Shown here: positions 58,015-64,000 of the stretch, one piece after another | Layout: every line of letters begins with the position of its first letter | Position numbering within the stretch: position 1 is the first letter of the stretch | Source: Terfezia claveryi | Taxonomy: Eukaryota > Ascomycota > Pezizomycetes > Pezizales > Pezizaceae | Direction: 5' to 3' | Assembly (NCBI GenBank): GCA_015179025.1 | Contig: WHUX01000174.1 | Span: 1-64,000 of the forward strand | Length of the DNA stretch: 64,000 bases | Translations under genes and position numbers: made by a program | The notes under the pieces: model-generated | Databases searched by the model: none | What the model was told of the DNA's origin: nothing | What the model saw: only the letters and a program-made list of their open reading frames with translations

Positions 58015-60265
58015 TATAATAGCTAGTATCATATATGGTGTAATGATCGACAACTACGTGATAATCGACATTATCCCCTACCTCCAATGCAGTAATCACT
58101 TAATATATTCACCAACCCTTGTGATATCCTAACAATAAAAACAATCAATATAGGTTAAAATAACTTAAAAAAAACAAATATTATACTCCCAATATATCAA
58201 AATTTACCCGGAATCCGCTATAGACATCAAATGCTCAATACCTTCTATAACGCCCTCTCTACTATAACCACCCCAACCACCCCGACCATGGGGCCTACCA
58301 TGACCTCTACTAGCAGCCGTAGGCTCCCCATATATTCTTTCTATTAGATCCATTAGTATCAGCTTAAGTGGTTTGGTAGATATAGAGCTGTACCCACTAC
58401 AAAGTGTCATAAATGACATTACATTTTCCAACCTACATAAATCAGCCCCCTTGGCATCAAACTTCAAGCGTTTTATGGCTCTTAATCGAGCTATATTCCC
58501 ACAGCCACGCCCCCTAGCACCCTGAGCACCCCCCCTTGTGCTTTTTAATGCCACAGGTACTTCCTTTGCTACTTTGGCTTTCTCTTCTTTAGCCAACCTC
58601 CATACTTCTCAGTTTGTAGCCTTATCGGCTTTGAGAGCTTTAGCAGTTGCAATCTGTACTTTTTCACCCTCAATATAGGCTCAATTGAGAGTTCGGGGGC
58701 CCTGGATTCGCTTTGTTGATCGAGGCTTTACCACCTTGCCATTACGAAGCTGTTTGAGCCCTTGGGAGGAAGGGTTGATAACCTGGCACTGAATAACTCT
58801 TTTTTCAAGATAATTGAGCCCTTCATCGATAGTTGCTCTTGAGTGGGGGATCATAGTTAATTTTGAGAGGGTTGACCACATGCTAGCCACCTTAATTGGG
58901 GTTGAGAGAGTGGGGGGGTCTAAACTAGCAGTAGCACTAGCAGCAGCAACTTGATTAAGCATCTCCTCCGGTTGGAGTAGCCATATTCCAGTGGCTTCAA
59001 ATCCACTAATAATATTCGATTTGATAAGTGCTTAATCACGCACAATGCAGAAGCAATCCCAGAACTCTGGCTTACCAAACGGCTTGCCAGGATTATAATA
59101 TATAAAGTCCTGTAGGGCAGTGCGGTAGGCTCGTGACAGGGGTCCAAAACATGCTACATCTAGAGGCTATATTAGGTGTGTTGAATATGGTGGAAGATAA
59201 TATATGACAATACCATGGTCAAGACCATATTCAACAACAAGGTAAGCAACATGGCTGCTATAGCCATCTACAATAAGTATGCGCCAAATAGAGGGGTCTG
59301 GGAATATTAGATAGAGGTCAAAATGCTTAGATATATAATCTAAGCCTAGATTATCATCCATATAGCCACTAGATAACTAAGTAAAGGTTGCAGGCCTTGT
59401 ATCACCAGTGATATATCATCTATCACAATGAACCTTATTCACCCATACAATAAATAGTAGTATCACGTAACCTGTAGCATTGATACTCTCCAGTGAGGAG
59501 CAAAACTCTCGATTTCCATCAGTTAATACAACTTTACTATGGCTATTGGCATTAGCATATACTATTGCCTTTTGTCGACCAACTGCCAAGCCTATGATAA
59601 TGCTCTTTTCATCACAGTTCCATAGGTATTCGGGTTTGATTTTGTACTGCCGTGTGAGACTCCACAGCATGCAATACCATTTGGCTTGCTCCTCTAATAT
59701 TGCAGCAACTTTAGCTTAAGACTTCTCCAAATATTGACAATACTTGAGCTCAATCTTGAGGTGTCGGGAAAAGAAACACCTAGCCTAATGGACATCAGGA
59801 ATGATTTTCTCTTTAGGACTGCGATCTTGCAGAATCCGGATAGCCATCGATACTAGCATTAGTATTGTGATAGGGAAGTAAAGGTCACTTATCCTTCCAT
59901 TCCAGTCAACTACCATTTCCTCTTCACCAGCAGTAAGAAGTTGCTACGATTTTCGAGCTTTAGATCATGGTGCTTATACCCCCTGGCACCTCTGTCATAG
60001 TGTGGTAGGATTAACTCCGAATGCTTTGGCTACTTTAGCCTTAGACTCCTTGGAGTGCTTGTGAGCATAGTCTATTACTCATATTAGTTGCGAATCATGT
60101 AACTTGAGCTCTAGTTGTAGCTTTCTTATCTTTTTAGAGGTTTTTGGTAGCATTGTGTTGATGATATCAGTTTGGCTAGTGCTGACAATGATATCCGTAC
60201 AGGGGTATGAAAAAGCGATCGTCACATAGTTGTCGATCGTTACGCTATATATGATACTAGAAAGG
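58015..60265 (-). mobile_element. Central pogo-like element within the palindrome
   Basis: Inverted ends share GATCGACAACTA(C/T)GTGA (about 58042-58062 and 60219-60240) and enclose one transposase gene on the minus strand. The sequence just outside them (CTAGTATCATATA) is also inverted between the sides, so the core blends into the arms. Whether the element ends here or at the outer palindrome ends is open. Confidence 0.65.
58204..60153 (-). pseudogene. pogo/CENP-B-type transposase (DDE_1), several stops
   Basis: The minus-strand start MLPKTSKKIRKLQL is at 60153. Next come a helix-turn-helix region with HKHSKESKAKVAKAFGVNPTTL (about 60000-60070), a CENP-B-like middle part, and the catalytic core: WNCDEKSIIIGLA (first Asp, about 59600), ILIVDGYSSHVA (second Asp, about 59260), and YYLPPYSTHLI*PLDVACF (about 59140-59200). 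The C-terminal part is long and basic, with a glycine/arginine-rich tail (58204-58596, RGHGRPHGRGGWGGYS). About 640 residues. Stops (for example in HLI*PLD from CAG/CAA) are of transition type. Longer C-terminal tail than the Fot1-like gene at 10420. Confidence 0.85.
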
Positions 60266-61009
60266 GATGTAGGTATATAACTATAGATAGCAATGGTATA
60301 TATTTTGATATGAGTAAGATATATATAACCAGCTATATAAAATTGGTATGAATCTGGCAATTGCCTCTTTAAGAATTGCAGATTTTAATTTGAATAACAA
60401 TGGAAAGTCCTGTATTATATATTACTATATTGAGAATAAATAGGACCAATAGTTGTGCCTTCTACAAAATCAATCTACATCACGCATATGCTAGCAGCTG
60501 TTTTGGGTAGCTACTACTGACATGCTAGGAGATAATAATAAATAAAGGGGTGTGATCTAGGCAGTAGACTCATAGGTTGCTTGAGCTCCTTATTCAGCCT
60601 GCAATATTCTCCATATTCATACCTTTCCCGACTAAATAAACAACCTACAGTATACTCAATATTCATGCCGACTCAAGCTGGATAAATAATCAATAATATT
60701 TGCGCCTTCCCTACTCAGCTTGCAATATACCCAATATTCATCCCTTCTCTAGCTGGATATTCCGTCTGCAATATACTCCATATTCGCCCCTTCTCTAGCT
60801 GGATATTCGGCCTACGGCATGAGTACTAGGTTTACCCTGAACTTGCCATGTCCAATATATCTAATATTCATACCTTCTATAGCTTGATGTACTGCCAGCA
60901 ATATACTCCATATTCACCCATTTTCTAGTTAGATATTCGGCCTATAATATACCTCATATTTACTCCTTCTCCAGCTAGATATCAGGCCTACGATATATCC
61001 AGTATTAGG

Positions 61010-62390
61010 ACAACATTAGCCAGCGGGTAAGGCAATAGATAGCATTAGCCAGCGGGGGAGGTAATAGATAGCACTAGCTAGCAAGGGAGGCAATGGACAG
61101 CATTAGCCAGCAGGGGAGCATCAGCAAGAAAAAAGTGGCATCAGGATACCAGGTAGTGGCTTCAGGAGACAGGGTTGTTTCTTGTATCTTTTGTATCTTT
61201 TATATCTCCTGAGTATCTCCTCAGTATCTCCTATATGTCTTCTAGTATCTTCCAGTGTCTCTAGAACATATCAGGAGACATTCTGCCAATTATGGAGATA
61301 CGTGTTGTTTCCAGTAGCATTACTGTCTCTAGAGACACTAGAGACAAACTATTTTCTTTCCTAATGAGGTAATGGACAGCAATAGCCAGTGGCAAAGGTA
61401 ATGGACAATATTAGCCAGCAGGGGAGGTAATGGACAGCATTAGCTAGTGGGAGAGGTAAGGAATAGTATTAGCCAGTGGGAGAGCTAAGGAATAGCATTA
61501 GCCAGTAGGGGAGGTAATGGACAGCACTAGCCAGTGGGGGAGGTAATAGACAGCATTAGCCAGCAGAGGAGGTAATGGACAGCAATAGCCAGTAGCGGAG
61601 GTAATAGATAGCATGAGCCAGCAGGAGAGGTAATAGACAGTAATAGCCAGTAGAAGAGGTAAGGAATAGCATTAGCCAGTAGAGGAGGTAAGGAATAACA
61701 TTAGCCAGCGGGGGAGGTAATGGACAGCATTAGCCAGCAGGGGAGGTAAGGAATAGCATTAGCTAGTAGGGGAGGTAATAGATAGCAATAGCTAGTGGTA
61801 GAGGTAATAGACAGCATTAGCTAGCGGGGGAGGTAAGGGACAGCATTAGCCAGTAGGGGAGGCAATGAACAGTATTATTCAGCGGGAGAGGTAATGGACA
61901 GTATTAGCTAGTAGGGGAGGTAACAGACAGCATTAGCCAGCGGAGAAGGTAACAGACAGCATTAGCCAGTGGGGGAAGTAATGGATAGTATTAGCTATTA
62001 GCCAGTGGAGGAGGTAAAGGACAGCATTAGCCAGTGGGGGAGGTAATGGACAGTATTAGCCAGTGGAGGAGGTAATGAATTAGCCAGTTGAAGAGGTAAC
62101 ACACAGCATTAGCCAGCGGGGGAGGTAAGGGACAGCATTGGCCAGCAGAGGAGGTAATAGACAGCATTAGCCAGCGAAAAAGGCAAGGGACAGCATTAGC
62201 TAGTAGTAGAGGCCCATAGAAAGCATTAACCAGTAGAGGAGGTAAGGGATACCATTAGCCAATGGGGAAGGTAAGGGACAGTATTAGCCAGTGAAGGAGG
62301 CAATGGACAGTATTAGCTAGTAGAGGAGGTAAAGGATAGCATTAGTTAGTAGGGGAGGCAATAGATAGCATTAGCTTGTAGGGGAGGAAA
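61010..62390. repeat. 28-bp minisatellite, right arm
   Basis: About 45 degenerate copies of GGAGGTAATGGACAGCATTA GCCAGCGG type, the inverse of the left-arm array but about twice as long. It is interrupted by the MITE at 61119. Confidence 0.9.
61119..61366. mobile_element. 248-bp CATCAG-type MITE in the right arm
   Basis: CATCAGCAAGAAAAAAGTGG at the left end and CTAATG (decayed CTGATG) at the right. The duplication is AG (61117-61118 and 61367-61368), read against the surrounding GGGGAGGTAATGG minisatellite unit. It is inverted relative to the element at 55578, but at a different place in the arm, so it inserted independently. Confidence 0.9.
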
Positions 62391-63560
62391 AGGTGGATAT
62401 TTAGCCTGTAGTATATGCTATATTCACTCCTTCCTTAGCTGTATATTTAGCCTGCAATATACCTCATATTCACCCTTTTTCCAGCTTGATGTATTGACTA
62501 CAATATACCTAATATTCACTCTTTCTCTAGCTGGATATTTGGCCTGTAGTGTATCTACTGTATTTACCCTGAACTGGCCAACCCTAATATATCCAATATT
62601 CACGTATTCACTAGCTTGATATGCTGCCTGCAATATACCCAATCTTGCCAATATGTAAATCTTCTTTCTCTTACTCCATGTAGGAGGGAAGAGTCTAATA
62701 TAGACCCCGAATTATAGGCATATACGGATGTGGATATACATGCTAACATAGACCCCCTAATTGCTGGCTTATGTAGACATGGATATTTAGGCTAGTAGAG
62801 ACCCTCCTCCAATTGCCAGCACATGTGGGTGCAGATGTCCAAGCTTTAAGGGGCCCTCAATTGTAGGCTTATATGGATATGAATATCTCGCTGAATATAG
62901 ACCCCGAATTGCAGGCGCATATGAGGCAGCATGAACTAGCAGCGAAGGAAAGGTATGAACTAGCAGCATAGGAGGCAGCACAATTTAGTGGCAGAGGGAA
63001 GGGGCAGGGGAAGGAGTAGGATGAACCAGCTGTACTTCCCTGTATATATATATCCTCTAGTTTAGCTACCTTTTGTTAATAAAGCAAGCCTTCATAATAA
63101 GATTATCTTAAGTCTACTCATCCATATACCCATATTCTATATTCACTGAAAATCTCACTGAGATATAGCCTGCGTTCGGGGTTTTTTCTATTCTTTTTTA
63201 TTTTATTTATATTTTGCCTATTGCATTTTATTTTTTAATTTATTTCGATTGGTTTGTTTACTAGTGTGATGATAATTAAGTTATATTTTGGGGTTGTTTA
63301 TTTGTTAGTGCAGTTATTGTTTTGTATGCAATGTGGATGGTGATAATTATTTTGTATGCAATATTTATAGAGTATTTCATTCACCTGATACATGCGATAG
63401 TGAAAAGGTGAATGGGCTGGGCTAGTCTGGGCCCACTGCTAGATGGGCCGGTCACTAGTACCAAAGTTGGGTGGGTCATCCCACCCAGCTATAGTGTCCC
63501 ACAGGTGTATGGGATATCCCACACATAGGCAGGATACACCACTCTATGGGACAGAACAAA

Positions 63561-64000
63561 CATACCCCATAGCAAGCTAGTTACTAGCATATCTATGGTG
63601 ACTACGCAAAAAAAAATAAGAAAATCCTAGTAATGGAAATATGCTTATTTATTATGTGGGACTGCCGAATGTATGCTTGTAACCAATATATGCTTATATC
63701 TGATATGCTTCTAACAGGAGTCATCTATATATTGCATAAGGTACCTAGGAGTTTTCCCTACTTATGTGCATAACTATGAGCTTGTTTGGGCCTTGTTTGG
63801 TTGAGTTACACTACGGAATACCTCATTTGCATCCGCGGTTAAGTCATTCTGTTGTGATATATTTCATGCAATTTCATGCATAGCATGTGCGGGCTGCAAG
63901 TACCAAGTGGGCACAAGAATGTCTGCGATTATGGCCGGAGCTATCCTTTGATCTGATCCCCTGCATTTCTCTCTAGATAAAGCAAGCAGTAATAATTCAG
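63561..64000. other. Sequence beyond the palindrome
   Basis: No gene, repeat or transposon end recognised; balanced to AT-rich. Confidence 0.5.

Larger units (their letters stand above)
55128..63560. mobile_element. Giant palindromic unit with central pogo-like transposase
   Basis: The outer arms are inverted copies of each other. The left arm begins about 55128 (TATAGAGCGGTGCG) and the right arm ends about 63560 (CACCACTCTATG on the plus strand). Arm similarity can be followed through the GTGGGATG/TGGGTGGG segment, an AATTAAGTTATAT tract, a 28-bp minisatellite (56540-57240 against 61010-62390), and the segment at 57640-57830 against 60390-60600. It ends close to the pogo TIRs at the centre. 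Each arm is about 3 kb, with one 248-bp MITE in each at different positions. I could not prove an outer target duplication, so transposition as one unit is inference. Confidence 0.7.

Overview
This window looks like a repeat-dominated, probably subtelomeric or accessory, stretch of a filamentous ascomycete genome (Pezizomycotina inferred). The evidence is short spliceosomal introns with CTAAC-type branch sites, fungal transposon families (Ty3/gypsy chromoviruses, pogo/Fot1-like, hAT, Mutator-like, Plavaka), and heavy C-to-T / G-to-A decay that favours TpA. That decay resembles repeat-induced point mutation (RIP). I found one clearly host-type gene, a small secreted protein at 44843-45393. The species cannot be named from this sequence.

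Layout. 1-8 kb: strongly AT-rich, a stack of decayed gypsy elements (family 1). One minus-strand copy (655-7269) is interrupted by a solo LTR (3491-4022, duplication ATGGT) and by a Mutator-like element (about 4137-6667). 8-20.5 kb: a four-level nest. A fold-back element of what I call the CATCAG family (7962-20510) holds gypsy family 2 (8296-18991, duplication GTATG); that holds a pogo-like element (10186-14288, TA duplication); and that holds another CATCAG element (11408-13604). 21.4-27.9 kb: an almost intact gypsy chromovirus (family 1) with equal 678-bp LTRs and seven in-frame stops. 28-29.3 kb: a decayed minus-strand gene. 29.3-34.6 kb: a CATCAG element (copy 3) holding a hAT transposon (29716-32583, duplication CCTTGTAT). 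35-36.4 kb: an unrecognised decayed gene. 38.9-42.2 kb: a Plavaka transposase gene whose right end carries the same terminal motif as the CATCAG elements. 43.1-43.7 kb: a solo LTR (duplication GTCTG). 44.6-45.4 kb: an intact two-exon gene for a Nis1-like secreted protein. 45.4-49.9 kb: low-repeat sequence with little recognisable coding. 49.9-54.8 kb: minisatellite arrays split by CATCAG copy 4. 55.1-63.6 kb: a giant imperfect palindrome of about 8.4 kb with a pogo/CENP-B-type transposase at its centre and minisatellite-filled arms, each arm carrying an independent 248-bp CATCAG MITE.

The most unusual system is the CATCAG family: 2.2-2.6 kb elements, almost entirely inverted repeat, with 12-bp tandem repeats and AT-rich stem repeats in both arms, 2-bp target duplications of variable sequence, and ends shared with the Plavaka element and with 248-bp MITEs. 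I infer that Plavaka mobilises them. Second is the giant palindromic pogo-like unit at 55-63.6 kb.
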